NCBI GenBank assembly: GCA_021820805.1
Contig: JAKADF010000232.1
Span: forward strand, 1 to 6,012
Source of the DNA: Bacillota bacterium
Lineage (GTDB): Bacteria > Bacillota > Bacilli > Alicyclobacillales > Alicyclobacillaceae
Direction: 5' to 3'
DNA: 6,012 nucleotides
Shown: one piece after another, positions 1 to 5,966 of the stretch
Numbering within the stretch: the stretch's first letter is position 1
Layout of the letters: each line of letters opens with the position of its first letter
Made by a program: the position numbers and the translations under genes
Notes under the pieces: generated by a model
Database searches by the model: none
Told to the model about the DNA's origin: nothing
Seen by the model: the letters and a program-made list of their open reading frames with translations, nothing else

Positions 1-6
1 TCATTT

Positions 7-20
7 TTGATTTAAATCAA
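7..20. promoter_or_regulatory. Perfect 14-bp palindrome, candidate operator
   Basis: TTGATTTAAATCAA is a perfect palindrome lying directly downstream of the leftward -10 box, over the predicted transcription start. A repressor bound there would block the off-window gene. Its size fits an IclR-type operator, but the assignment to the neighbouring IclR protein is inference, and AT-rich palindromes also occur by chance. Confidence 0.4.
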
Positions 21-48
21 TTTTAAGAAGGTATTTTTATATTGTCAA
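20..48 (-). promoter_or_regulatory. Leftward sigma-A-type promoter for an off-window gene
   Basis: Read on the minus strand, there is a perfect -35 TTGACA (43-48), a 17-bp spacer and a -10 TAAAAT (20-25, 5 of 6 matches). Transcription would start near position 13 and leave the window to the left. The target gene cannot be seen. A regulator gene divergent from its target operon is the usual layout for IclR-family proteins, so the unseen gene is the best candidate target of the IclR protein encoded at 195-971. Confidence 0.65.
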
Positions 49-106
49 TACTATCTATTCAGAAAATACAAAAACAAATATTATTGCTTGTCAATCCATG
101 TAGTGA

Positions 107-161
107 ATTGTCTGATTCATTTATTCATTGTAAAATACTATGAAGCCGAATTTCAGACAAT
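107..161. repeat. 9-bp inverted repeat bracketing the iclR promoter
   Basis: ATTGTCTGA (107-115) is matched by its exact reverse complement TCAGACAAT (153-161). The left arm covers the -35 box and the right arm lies just after the predicted start. Further TTGTCAAT copies are at 42-49 and 88-95. The arms are 46 bp apart from start to start, as are the two TTGTCAAT copies. This may be an autoregulatory site for a multimeric regulator. No binding can be shown from sequence. Confidence 0.35.
108..136 (+). promoter_or_regulatory. Promoter of the IclR-family gene
   Basis: The -35 is TTGTCT (108-113, 4 of 6 matches), the spacer is 17 bp, and the -10 is TAAAAT (131-136, 5 of 6 matches). The predicted start near 143 leaves a leader of about 50 nt before the GTG at 195. 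Confidence 0.5.
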
Positions 162-194
162 CATCAAAAAGAGATAATTAGAGGAGGGGTTCAG

Positions 195-971
195 GTGCGA
201 GACGTGCGGATGGAGACAATCCGAGTAATTGATCGAGCAGTTGACATATTAAATGCATTTACACACCACACCCCAGCGCTAACAATTGACGAGATTTGCA
301 AGATATCTGGATTGCCAAAAACAACTGTCTACCGGATTTTGTTTACACTCGAACGAAGGGGACTCATCCGTTTTCATCCAGGAACATTCAAATACCAACT
401 GGGATTCAAGTTCCTCGAATATGGAGATTTAATTTCTTCGTCTCTTGATTTAAGAAAAGAGTCTGAGGAAGAACTATCAGCTTTGTATGAACGAACACAT
501 CAAACAGTTCTTCTAGCCATAAAGGATGAGAATACTCTTGTATACATTTACAGTAAGGAAAATCCAGAAGGTTTGAAAGTTACTTCTTTTGAAGGCCCTC
601 GTCGCCCGCTCGTCTTTGGAGCCTTTGGCTATGTATTTATGGCCTTCATGGATACAGAAAAGCTCTCCGATCTGCTGAATCAGCCTATTCCCCAGTTCAC
701 GCAAGAGACAGTTACGGAAAAGGAGTACGTTATGGCAAGACTCCAACGAATCCGGGAAGAAGAGGTCTGGATCGAATCCAATGAAGCAATACTTGGCGTG
801 ACAGGTATTGCCGCACCCATATTCGACGTAAATAAAAATGCAATTGCTGCGGTTGGAATCAATGGACCGTCTATTCACCTGATTGGGGAAAAGCTTGAAG
901 CAGCAAAAAAAGCCGTAGTCGAAGCCAGTAAACGGATCTCGCAAAAAATAGGCTACCGTTCGTTATCATAA
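195..971 (+). CDS. IclR-family transcriptional regulator
   Basis: This is a 258-residue DNA-binding regulator with the full IclR layout. The N-terminal winged helix-turn-helix spans roughly residues 10-75 (helices around TIDEICKISGL and KTTVYRILFTLERRGLI). The effector-binding domain spans roughly 80-250 and contains the family segment GVTGIAAPIFD followed by AAVGINGP. The length is normal for the family (about 240-280). The GTG at 195 is chosen because GAGGAGGGG (181-189) is spaced correctly for it, while the ATG at 210 is too far away. The gene has its own promoter and is divergent from an unseen leftward transcription unit, which is its most likely target. A role in the adjacent aromatic pathway is possible, but the GntR gene beside the hpa genes is a better candidate for that. 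The effector cannot be predicted. The stop codon lies inside the hairpin at 961-1000. Confidence 0.95.
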   Translation: MRDVRMETIRVIDRAVDILNAFTHHTPALTIDEICKISGLPKTTVYRILFTLERRGLIRFHPGTFKYQLGFKFLEYGDLISSSLDLRKESEEELSALYERTHQTVLLAIKDENTLVYIYSKENPEGLKVTSFEGPRRPLVFGAFGYVFMAFMDTEKLSDLLNQPIPQFTQETVTEKEYVMARLQRIREEEVWIESNEAILGVTGIAAPIFDVNKNAIAAVGINGPSIHLIGEKLEAAKKAVVEASKRISQKIGYRSLS

Positions 972-1000
972 TGCATGAACATCCATGCATTATGATAACG
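961..1000. terminator. Perfect 17-bp hairpin between convergent genes
   Basis: CGTTATCATAATGCATG (961-977) and its exact reverse complement (984-1000) flank a 6-nt loop. The left arm contains the last codons and TAA stop (969-971) of the IclR gene. The GntR gene ends 5 bp beyond the right arm on the other strand. The position suggests a shared bidirectional terminator. However, neither strand has a U-run after the stem and the stem is AT-rich, so it may instead protect 3' ends or act through another mechanism. Confidence 0.6.
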
Positions 1001-1004
1001 GGGA

Positions 1005-1697
1005 TTACTTATCTCCCTGTCGTGAATTCTGTGCCTTCCATCGCTTGAACGCTTCGAGAGTGCCCATCTTATGAGCTCTTGCAAACTGCTCAATATCGCC
1101 TTCTGGTGCACCTGCCTCCATGAGTTGAATCAGTTGCTCGTGTTCAGCAATAGAATCTGTTGTCCTGTGCGGAATCAACATGAACACAGAAGTGCGAATG
1201 GCGTTGATTCTTTCCTGTACGGTCCTTAATTGGCTAATCAAGAACCGCTGATTAGAAGCTTCACAAATGATGCGGTGAAACTTTAGATTTAACGATCCAT
1301 ATGTCATTAGGTCAAACTGTTCCCGCGCGTTCGCCATCTGGCTATTAATGTTTCTAAGCTCGGTAAAGTCTTCATTCTTCAAATTTCTACAAGCCAAAGC
1401 TGTCGCATAGCCTTCCAAAACAGCAAGGGCGGTTAAAGTCTCCATATATGCTTTCTCATCGATCCTGGCTACACGGACACCACTGAACCGTTCGCTCTCA
1501 ACCAGGCCTTCTGCTTCAAGCCGTCTCACTGCTTCCCGCACCGGTATAGCACTGGACCCTAACTCTTTTGCGAGCCGATCGATAACCAGTCGAAAATTCG
1601 CACCATAAGTGCCACTTAATATTCGTGACTTAATGAGCTCATAAGCTCTTTCCTGTTTATCCTGGGTACTCGTTGATGTTTTCATATCAAAAATCAT
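1005..1697 (-). CDS. GntR-family regulator, FadR/FCD subfamily; candidate hpa repressor
   Basis: This is a 230-residue repressor-type protein. The N-terminal winged helix (residues about 14-78) includes the GntR signature around IPVREAVRRLEAEGLVE. The all-helical FCD ligand domain (about 85-220) keeps the metal- and ligand-binding pattern N137-x3-H141, H186 and H209. It is the last gene of the minus-strand hpa group, 52 bp after hpaF. The near-identical palindromes at its own start and in the hpaG1 promoter imply repression of both, relieved by a pathway intermediate (inference). The start is uncertain: neither ATG at 1697 nor ATG at 1685 has a ribosome binding site. A predicted -10 box and the operator overlap the first ATG, so the protein may really begin at 1685 (226 residues). 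The longest reading is given here. Confidence 0.92.
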   Translation of the reverse strand: MIFDMKTSTSTQDKQERAYELIKSRILSGTYGANFRLVIDRLAKELGSSAIPVREAVRRLEAEGLVESERFSGVRVARIDEKAYMETLTALAVLEGYATALACRNLKNEDFTELRNINSQMANAREQFDLMTYGSLNLKFHRIICEASNQRFLISQLRTVQERINAIRTSVFMLIPHRTTDSIAEHEQLIQLMEAGAPEGDIEQFARAHKMGTLEAFKRWKAQNSRQGDK

Positions 1698-1704
1698 ATA
1701 CGAT
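1693..1704. promoter_or_regulatory. Candidate GntR operator at its own gene
   Basis: ATCATATACGAT, with one mismatch from a perfect palindrome, is embedded in AATC...GATT. It differs by one base from the perfect palindrome at 3797-3808 in the hpaG1 promoter. It follows the AT-N-rTATAy-N-AT pattern seen for many FCD-type GntR regulators. It overlaps the predicted -10 box and the first possible start codon, which fits negative autoregulation. Confidence 0.55.
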
Positions 1705-1721
1705 TCAAATCATAAAAGCAA
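1693..1721 (-). promoter_or_regulatory. Possible internal promoter of the gntR gene
   Basis: Minus-strand -35 TTGCTT (1716-1721, 3 of 6 matches), 17-bp spacer, -10 TATGAT (1693-1698, 5 of 6 matches). The predicted transcription start falls on or next to the ATG at 1685, so the message would be leaderless or nearly so. This agrees with the lack of a ribosome binding site. The weak -35 keeps confidence low. Confidence 0.35.
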
Positions 1722-1743
1722 TAAAAGAAAAACCCATGGGCTC
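1720..1743 (-). terminator. Weak hairpin with U-rich tail after hpaF
   Basis: On the minus strand AGCC (1739-1742), loop CATG and GGTT (1731-1734) form a short stem with one G-U pair. A U-rich run follows (TTTCTTTTATTG). It would only partly terminate, allowing some read-through from hpaF into the gntR gene. Confidence 0.3.
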
Positions 1744-1749
1744 AGTTGT

Positions 1750-2136
1750 TTATTCTTTTTTAAACCGCTTATGAATATTGTTATGTTTGTAAGTCACTCC
1801 ATTGAATTCGACGAGTTCCATGGACAATGCAAGATATCGTTTTGAAAAAAGACCCGCAAAATGTTCCTTTATCACACCAAACAATTCATCACAAACCTGC
1901 TTCTTCACGTCTTCCGATCGTCCTTGGCCAATTTTCAATGTGGCATGAACAAACGCATCATCCTCTGCTCCATCAGCAACTCGGTAGTCATGCAATTCAA
2001 TGGCCCTTGACCGAATGCCGCCGACTGGAAAAACATCTCCATGAGAAATTAAAATTGCATGGATTTTTTCAAGCAGCTTGTTAATTTCCACTTCTTCCTC
2101 GATGTTATCCGTATATTCAACAATAAAATGTGGCAT
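1750..2136 (-). CDS. hpaF: 5-carboxymethyl-2-hydroxymuconate delta-isomerase (HpaF)
   Basis: This cytosolic tautomerase isomerises 5-carboxymethyl-2-hydroxymuconate to the oxopent-ene-tricarboxylate that HpaG decarboxylates, in 4-hydroxyphenylacetate breakdown. The 128-residue protein closely matches the E. coli enzyme I recall (about 126 residues): start MPHFIVE, GIRSRA at 40-45, DDAFVHATLKIGQGRS at 59-74 and the end HNNIHKRFKK. The proline after the initiator Met is the expected catalytic N-terminal Pro once Met is removed. R42 and R44 match the conserved active-site arginine region. The frame is open to 2196, but the start at 2136 is chosen because it puts Pro next to Met, matches the family, and has GGGGAG 7 nt upstream. 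The gene lies 16 bp after the hpaG2 stop, so the two are co-transcribed. Confidence 0.95.
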   Translation of the reverse strand: MPHFIVEYTDNIEEEVEINKLLEKIHAILISHGDVFPVGGIRSRAIELHDYRVADGAEDDAFVHATLKIGQGRSEDVKKQVCDELFGVIKEHFAGLFSKRYLALSMELVEFNGVTYKHNNIHKRFKKE

Positions 2137-2152
2137 ATCGATTCTCCCCATC

Positions 2153-2923
2153 CTACTCAACGGGTTGATTACTAAAAAACTGGTTATCTCCCGCAATTGT
2201 ATTCATTAATCTTCCGATTCCCTCAATTTCCGTTACAATCTCATCGCCTACGCCTATATTTACCGCGCCTTTCGGTGTGCCTGTCAAAATCATGTCGCCA
2301 GCACCAAGGGTCATAAAACTACTGAGATATTCAATCAAATGTGGAATGTCGAAAATCATATCCCTTGTTGTGCCGGACTGAGTCAATTTCCCATTCACAT
2401 AGGTCCTGAGCGTTAAGTCCATAGGATCCGCTATATCCTTCGCATCTACGAGCCATGGACCGATAGGCGTAAATGCATCTCGATTCTTAGCCCGGAGATT
2501 CGGTCGATAGTAATTTTCAAGATAATCACGAATCACATAGTCATTTGCAATCGTATAGCCAAGGACATAATGATAAGCACTTTTGCGCGAAACTTTCCGC
2601 GCCGTTCGTCCAATCACAACGGCTAGTTCGCACTCATAATGCATGAAAGTGGCATCTGCCGGGCGACGTGTCTCTGCTAGATGACCAACAAATGTATTGG
2701 GCCCTTTAAGGAAAACCAGTGGCTCCTCTGGAGGCTTGAATTCAAGTTCTTTTGCATGATCAGCGTAATTTAATCCCAGTGCAAACACTGTCCTTGGCTC
2801 CACTGGCGGTAGCCAGACTACTTCTTTTTTGCTAACAAACCGACCATCGCCAAGTTTCAGAGAACCTTCTACTTCAATTGCATCATGAATTGCACCACGA
2901 TATGCTATTCGAGCATGTTTCAT
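2153..2923 (-). CDS. hpaG2: HpaG C-terminal-type subunit (FAH family isomerase/decarboxylase)
   Basis: This fumarylacetoacetate-hydrolase-fold enzyme of 256 residues matches the C-terminal half of E. coli HpaG as I recall it: FALGLNYADHAKELEFKPPEEPLVFLK, then MHYECEL, then NDYVIRDYLENYYRPNLR. It decarboxylates 5-oxopent-3-ene-1,2,5-tricarboxylate and isomerises the product to 2-oxohept-3-ene-1,7-dioate. The metal ligands are intact: E97 and E99 of YECEL, and D128 of ANDY. The loop GTPKG (215-219) is also conserved. The small N-terminal domain (1-42) is typical of stand-alone family members. The ATG overlaps the hpaG1 stop (ATGA), with GGGAGGTGA 8 nt upstream inside the end of hpaG1, so translation is probably coupled. 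The long, highly specific match to HpaG makes this assignment firm. Confidence 0.94.
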   Translation of the reverse strand: MKHARIAYRGAIHDAIEVEGSLKLGDGRFVSKKEVVWLPPVEPRTVFALGLNYADHAKELEFKPPEEPLVFLKGPNTFVGHLAETRRPADATFMHYECELAVVIGRTARKVSRKSAYHYVLGYTIANDYVIRDYLENYYRPNLRAKNRDAFTPIGPWLVDAKDIADPMDLTLRTYVNGKLTQSGTTRDMIFDIPHLIEYLSSFMTLGAGDMILTGTPKGAVNIGVGDEIVTEIEGIGRLMNTIAGDNQFFSNQPVE

Positions 2924-3714
2924 ACAAATTCACCTCCCGAATAAAGTTCGCTCTCAAGCACAACCGGATTTTCAAGAAAACCTAAATGATCAATTTCGAT
3001 TCGAATATGGTCCCCCGCCTTTGCAAGAGGAGCCCCTTCTGGCACACCAACCAGCAACAAATCGCCTTTGTAGAGAGTCATAAAATCTGTGACTTCTGCT
3101 ATTAGGCGGGATACTGGGCGAATCAAGTTTTCAGTCGTATTCTCCTGTTGTAATTTGCCATTGATGAATACACGAATACCAAGTGTACCTGGATCCGACA
3201 CAGCATCTCGTTCAACTACCCACGGTCCGATAGGGCAAAAACCGTCACGGCATTTTTGCTTCACGGCGGGACGGAAAAAACTCTCGTGTGGAATACTAAC
3301 ATCATTCACAATCGTGTAACCTGTTACATATTCGAACGCCTTATCTTCACACACTCGAGTTGCCGTACGGCCAATAACGACACCTAGAGATGCGCCGACT
3401 TCTATTTCTGGTATACCATCCGGTAATGGAATTGGTGCCCCGTAGCCGATAATCGTATTATTAGATTTAATATAAAGAACAGGTGCTTTTGGCAATTCAA
3501 TGTAAGGTGGTTCAATGAAATTGCTTCTATATTTGTCTAGGACGCCCTGGTAATTGAACAAAGTGCCGTAAATTGTTCCACCAACGGGCGGGTTCCATTT
3601 GAGTTGACGAACGCTACAACACGTACCGTTATGCAGAAGCTCTTTCCTTTCTGCGCTCACATCATCTTTGCAGACCCCTCGAAATCTAGAAATACTGACA
3701 TTTCCTCTTTGCAA
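2920..3714 (-). CDS. hpaG1: HpaG N-terminal-type subunit (FAH fold, metal ligands lost)
   Basis: This 264-residue protein is a paralogue of the next gene and resembles the N-terminal half of E. coli HpaG: GTIYGTLFNYQGVLDKY, VNDVSIPHESFFRPAVK and KCRDGFCPIG. The two glutamates that bind metal in HpaG2 (E97, E99) are G107 and S109 here; D138 remains; and the GTPKG loop reads GVPEG. As I recall for E. coli, the N-terminal half also lacks metal, so this subunit is probably structural or acts only with HpaG2 (inference). The start is TTG at 3714 with GAGGTGA six nt upstream. Support comes from residues 1-45 lining up with the N-terminal domain of HpaG2 (QRGNVSISRF against KHARIAYRGA, ending WNPPVGG against WLPPVEP). 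It is first in the operon, behind the promoter at 3785-3813. Confidence 0.92.
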   Translation of the reverse strand: MQRGNVSISRFRGVCKDDVSAERKELLHNGTCCSVRQLKWNPPVGGTIYGTLFNYQGVLDKYRSNFIEPPYIELPKAPVLYIKSNNTIIGYGAPIPLPDGIPEIEVGASLGVVIGRTATRVCEDKAFEYVTGYTIVNDVSIPHESFFRPAVKQKCRDGFCPIGPWVVERDAVSDPGTLGIRVFINGKLQQENTTENLIRPVSRLIAEVTDFMTLYKGDLLLVGVPEGAPLAKAGDHIRIEIDHLGFLENPVVLESELYSGGEFV

Positions 3715-3784
3715 AGATTATCACCTCGTTTACAGTTGTTCAGCAACAAAGTGCAATGGCACATTTTCTCACTCTGACAACTTA

Positions 3785-3813
3785 ATTATATATTAAATCA
3801 TATATGATATCTA
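3785..3813 (-). promoter_or_regulatory. Promoter of the hpaG1-hpaG2-hpaF operon
   Basis: Minus-strand -10 TATAAT (3785-3790, perfect), 17-bp spacer (3791-3807) and -35 TAGATA (3808-3813, 4 of 6 matches). The predicted start is near 3778, giving a leader of about 64 nt to the TTG start. The candidate GntR operator fills half the spacer, so binding would exclude RNA polymerase. Confidence 0.65.
3797..3808. promoter_or_regulatory. Candidate GntR operator in the hpa promoter
   Basis: ATCATATATGAT is a perfect 12-bp palindrome lying between the -35 and -10 boxes. It differs by one base from the site at the start of the gntR gene (1693-1704). The shared sequence and the promoter positions support one repressor controlling both. 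Confidence 0.6.
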
Positions 3814-4748
3814 AAGAAATTTATATGAGATCAGACAAGAGGGTTGATCGTCCAGCAGCGGACAGGTCATTTGGTCCTTACCAGTTTTGATGATACTGAG
3901 AACAAGGAACTTAAAAAAAGCGATTGAACCTTATCTTGAATTCATGAAGGAGCTGTTTGGGCGCGTCAAATATGATTCACAAACTGTACGCTTTACATGT
4001 AACTGCTTCTCAAGCCTTTTAGAGTATATTCTATATACAAAACCTGATATTTCAATCCAAGCCGTTCACGATGCCACTATCCGTGCTCGGTGATGCAGTC
4101 AACAACTCGCTAGACCTATCGAACGCTGGTGCTGCAACAGCTGCAGGTTTGTCTACCGGAAGGGGAACTATGTATCTGGTATTGGTTTGCCATTAGCTGC
4201 AAATTAGCATACCAAGCACACCAGCATAAGTTGAACTTTTGGTTGGTCGAATAGCACACCGATTCTGTTCATACGTAAAAAGCCCTTATCACAACTTCGT
4301 CCACCCTCTGCTTTTTCAAATTCCAAGCCGAGCTCGTAAGTATTAGTCCTTCAACCTGCAACCAGTAAAACATAGTCTTAAGTGTGGTGAGTCTTACATT
4401 AACCGCTCCCAGTGCCAACCCTTAATGAGCCTTGCTAGATTTCTTCCGGCTTTCATGAGTGCCCTTCGTATAACGGTTCATAAAGATTCTTTGTGGTATG
4501 AGCCACAAACCTGTATTGATTCATATTGTGCTTTCGTCAAGTGTTAAAGCTGCTGTGATTACGTTCGGTAGACTACTTCCTCTTTTTGTTCTTTTGATTT
4601 TATCTTCCCAAATTTTACCCCCTTTTAATACCAATGTTAGGAGGTGCAAAAGAGGTAGATTGTCAGATTTTTAAGCGATTTTCCATGATTCATCGTCCGC
4701 TAATAGCAGGGGGAGTCTTCTCGAGTGAAATTGATAACAACAACTTAA
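3814..4748. other. Gene-poor stretch with broken reading frames
   Basis: About 900 bp between the hpa promoter and the recombinase gene. On the plus strand a frame from TTG 3887 runs to TGA at 4091-4093, then continues in the same frame for 37 more codons to 4207; neither part has a ribosome binding site or a family I recognise. On the minus strand an open segment (4269-4421) of 50 codons contains VEGLILTSSAWNLKK. This vaguely resembles the C-terminus of DDE transposases, but it is flanked by stops and is too short to claim. I see no tRNA, no clear terminator and no intact insertion sequence. The stretch looks like decayed DNA, possibly the boundary of an acquired segment. Confidence 0.5.
3887..4207 (+). 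pseudogene. Unrecognised open frame, possibly a gene remnant
   Basis: The first part encodes 68 residues, rich in helix formers (KKAIEPYLEFMKELFG, FSSLLEYILY), from a TTG start with no Shine-Dalgarno sequence. It ends at TGA (4091-4093). The same frame stays open after this stop, adding a 37-residue segment with the cysteines of RWCCNSC and ending at TAG 4205-4207. Two joined open segments could mean a gene interrupted by a nonsense change, or simply chance. I recognise no family, and neither function nor expression is supported. Confidence 0.2.
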
Positions 4749-5726
4749 TTACAACCCGATTTGTGCTGAAGCATTATCCCTAAACAAGTTACCATCTCTA
4801 ATATACCGTCGTACCATCTCTACACTCTTATGTCCTGTCTGTTGCATAATTGACCATTCACTAACCCCCGCAACTGCTGCCGAAGTTGCGAGGCCTGCTC
4901 GAAGGCTATGGGCGGAGTAAATACTTGAATCTAGCCCAGCTGATTCTGCTGATCTTTTTACAATTAATGCAACAGATTTATCGCATAGATGCCTCTTCTC
5001 CACTAATCCGAATTTGTTAATCTTACGAAATAATGGCCCATCAGTAATTTTAGACTCCTCAATCCATTTTCTTAATGTACGAACGGGACAAGTCTCTAAA
5101 TGTGAACCATATGCAATACCGACTTTTCTTCCTACTCCTTCTTGATCGGTTTTACTATGTTTGATTAAAATAATTAATCCTTCATTTACAAATTCAACGT
5201 TGTCAATATTTAATGCGACTAATTCTGAACGCCGAAAGGCACCTGCAAACCCTACAAGAAGCAAGGCCCTATCTCTTAGTCCTTGAATATTTCCAGGAAG
5301 AGACATTACCATACGCCGCAAATCTTTAACTAGGATTGGTGCTTTTCCTACTTGAACTACACCGTACTCATTTCGAATTCCTTTCCAAACAGTTTTAGTT
5401 TTTATACCATATGTTGGAGATGAAAAACCCTTAGCTTGATGTGCGATAGAAATTGAAGTGATTCGCCTCTGGATAGTACTCATTTTCATGCCTGATTCCG
5501 CAAGTGTGGATATGTATAAGATAATTGTATTTTCTGCTGCAGGAAGAGAGATTAGTTGGTTTTCAGCACACCAATTTTCAAAATCTACCCAATCGGATTG
5601 ATATGCCCGTTTCGTGTTGAATGATTTAGAGGAAGATATGTATTTCTGTATTTTTAAATCTATATTATTTAAATCAATAGCTTTAAGATGATTGTTCTTA
5701 ATTGCAGGATTACTAGAGATGTCCAT
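4749..5726 (-). CDS. Tyrosine site-specific recombinase (phage integrase family, Cre/Xer-like)
   Basis: This 325-residue DNA strand-exchange enzyme has an N-terminal helical core-binding domain at about 25-125 (TKRAYQSDWVDFENWC, STIQRRITSISIAHQAKGF). The catalytic domain at about 130-320 has every expected residue: R165 in AFRRSEL, K192 in HSKTD, H273 and R276 in AHSLRAG, H299 in TGHKS, and nucleophile Y308 in RRYIRDG. The stretches SAHSLRAG..AVAGVS and IMQQTGHKSVEMVRRYIR resemble Cre as well as XerC/D. The ATG at 5726 has AAGGGGG about 7 nt upstream. Composition is AT-rich compared with the hpa genes, and no partner integrase, phage or transposon genes are nearby. It could excise or integrate an element, resolve dimers or invert DNA. 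It lies downstream of a GEMM-I riboswitch and terminator on the same strand. Confidence 0.95.
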   Translation of the reverse strand: MDISSNPAIKNNHLKAIDLNNIDLKIQKYISSSKSFNTKRAYQSDWVDFENWCAENQLISLPAAENTIILYISTLAESGMKMSTIQRRITSISIAHQAKGFSSPTYGIKTKTVWKGIRNEYGVVQVGKAPILVKDLRRMVMSLPGNIQGLRDRALLLVGFAGAFRRSELVALNIDNVEFVNEGLIILIKHSKTDQEGVGRKVGIAYGSHLETCPVRTLRKWIEESKITDGPLFRKINKFGLVEKRHLCDKSVALIVKRSAESAGLDSSIYSAHSLRAGLATSAAVAGVSEWSIMQQTGHKSVEMVRRYIRDGNLFRDNASAQIGL

Positions 5727-5910
5727 TATCTGTCCCCCTTATGCTCCCTATTTTTATTTTTGGGGAAATATTATGTTAATTTAATTCTTAGTAATTTGAC
5801 GGGGATTCTATTATTGTTAATGTTCAAAAGAGTATACTAAAATATATTTATTCCCAACTTCTTAATTTAATATAACTAGTAGTTTCCTATCACCACTCAA
5901 CTTTATAGTT
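5727..5910 (-). other. Long AT-rich leader between riboswitch terminator and recombinase
   Basis: About 185 nt with no open gene. It holds the recombinase ribosome binding site (AAGGGGG, near 5733-5739). It also holds TTGGGA and TATACT boxes separated by only 15 bp, too close for a convincing promoter. TTAATTTAAT occurs twice (near 5776 and 5863). I found no clear lox-like pair of inverted arms. An independent recombinase promoter here cannot be excluded. Confidence 0.45.
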
Positions 5911-5942
5911 TAAAAGGCGGCCTTTGTAATACAGGTCGCCTT
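5911..5942 (-). terminator. Riboswitch-linked intrinsic terminator
   Basis: Minus-strand arms AAGGCGACCU (5933-5942) and AGGCCGCCUU (5914-5923) pair over 10 positions with one A-C mismatch, around a 9-nt loop. The U-run is only UUUU, two of which are in the stem, so termination may be partial. The 5' arm shares bases 5938-5942 with the competing hairpin at 5938-5966. Confidence 0.65.
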
Positions 5943-5966
5943 CAAGCAAAAAAAGTTTGAAGTGGC
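5938..5966 (-). promoter_or_regulatory. Candidate antiterminator hairpin of the riboswitch
   Basis: On the minus strand GCC-AC-UUCAA (5957-5966) can pair with UUGAA-GGC (5938-5945) across a U7-containing loop. GCC is the end of the aptamer P1 strand and AAGGC is the start of the terminator 5' arm. The hairpin therefore excludes both P1 and the terminator. Ligand-stabilised P1 would release the terminator arm, predicting an OFF switch (inference). Confidence 0.5.

Noticed and set aside
513..944. 143-codon frame on the minus strand inside the IclR gene
   Set aside because: It is antisense to a gene with full family conservation and a good ribosome binding site, and its translation resembles no family I know.
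1827..2084. 85-codon plus-strand frame over hpaF
   Set aside because: It is a shadow of hpaF on the opposite strand with no ribosome binding site.
2137..2196. 20-residue N-terminal extension of HpaF
   Set aside because: The extension would bury the catalytic N-terminal proline, lies inside hpaG2, and the start at 2136 has its own ribosome binding site.
3089..3319. 76-codon plus-strand frame over hpaG1
   Set aside because: It is antisense to a well-supported gene and has no family resemblance.
3660..3701. 14-codon out-of-frame ATG peptide overlapping the hpaG1 start
   Set aside because: It is very short, the possible ribosome binding site is too close to the ATG, and the in-frame TTG start is better supported.
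3718..3733. Catabolite-responsive (cre) site near TGTAAACG on the minus strand
   Set aside because: The left half fits the cre consensus but the right half does not, and the match overlaps the hpaG1 ribosome binding site, which explains part of it.
4269..4421. Remnant of a DDE transposase C-terminus on the minus strand
   Set aside because: Only a short pattern (E-G-L...NLKK) suggests it. The DDE residues are absent, stops flank it, and no terminal repeats were found, so it is not annotated as a gene.
4634..4783. 49-codon plus-strand frame beginning ATGTTAGGAGGT
   Set aside because: The AGGAGG lies inside the frame, not before it; there is no upstream site, and the end overlaps the recombinase gene antisense.
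5764..5880. Lox-like recombination site upstream of the recombinase
   Set aside because: Only low-complexity AT repeats were visible, with no pair of 10-13 bp inverted arms around a short core.
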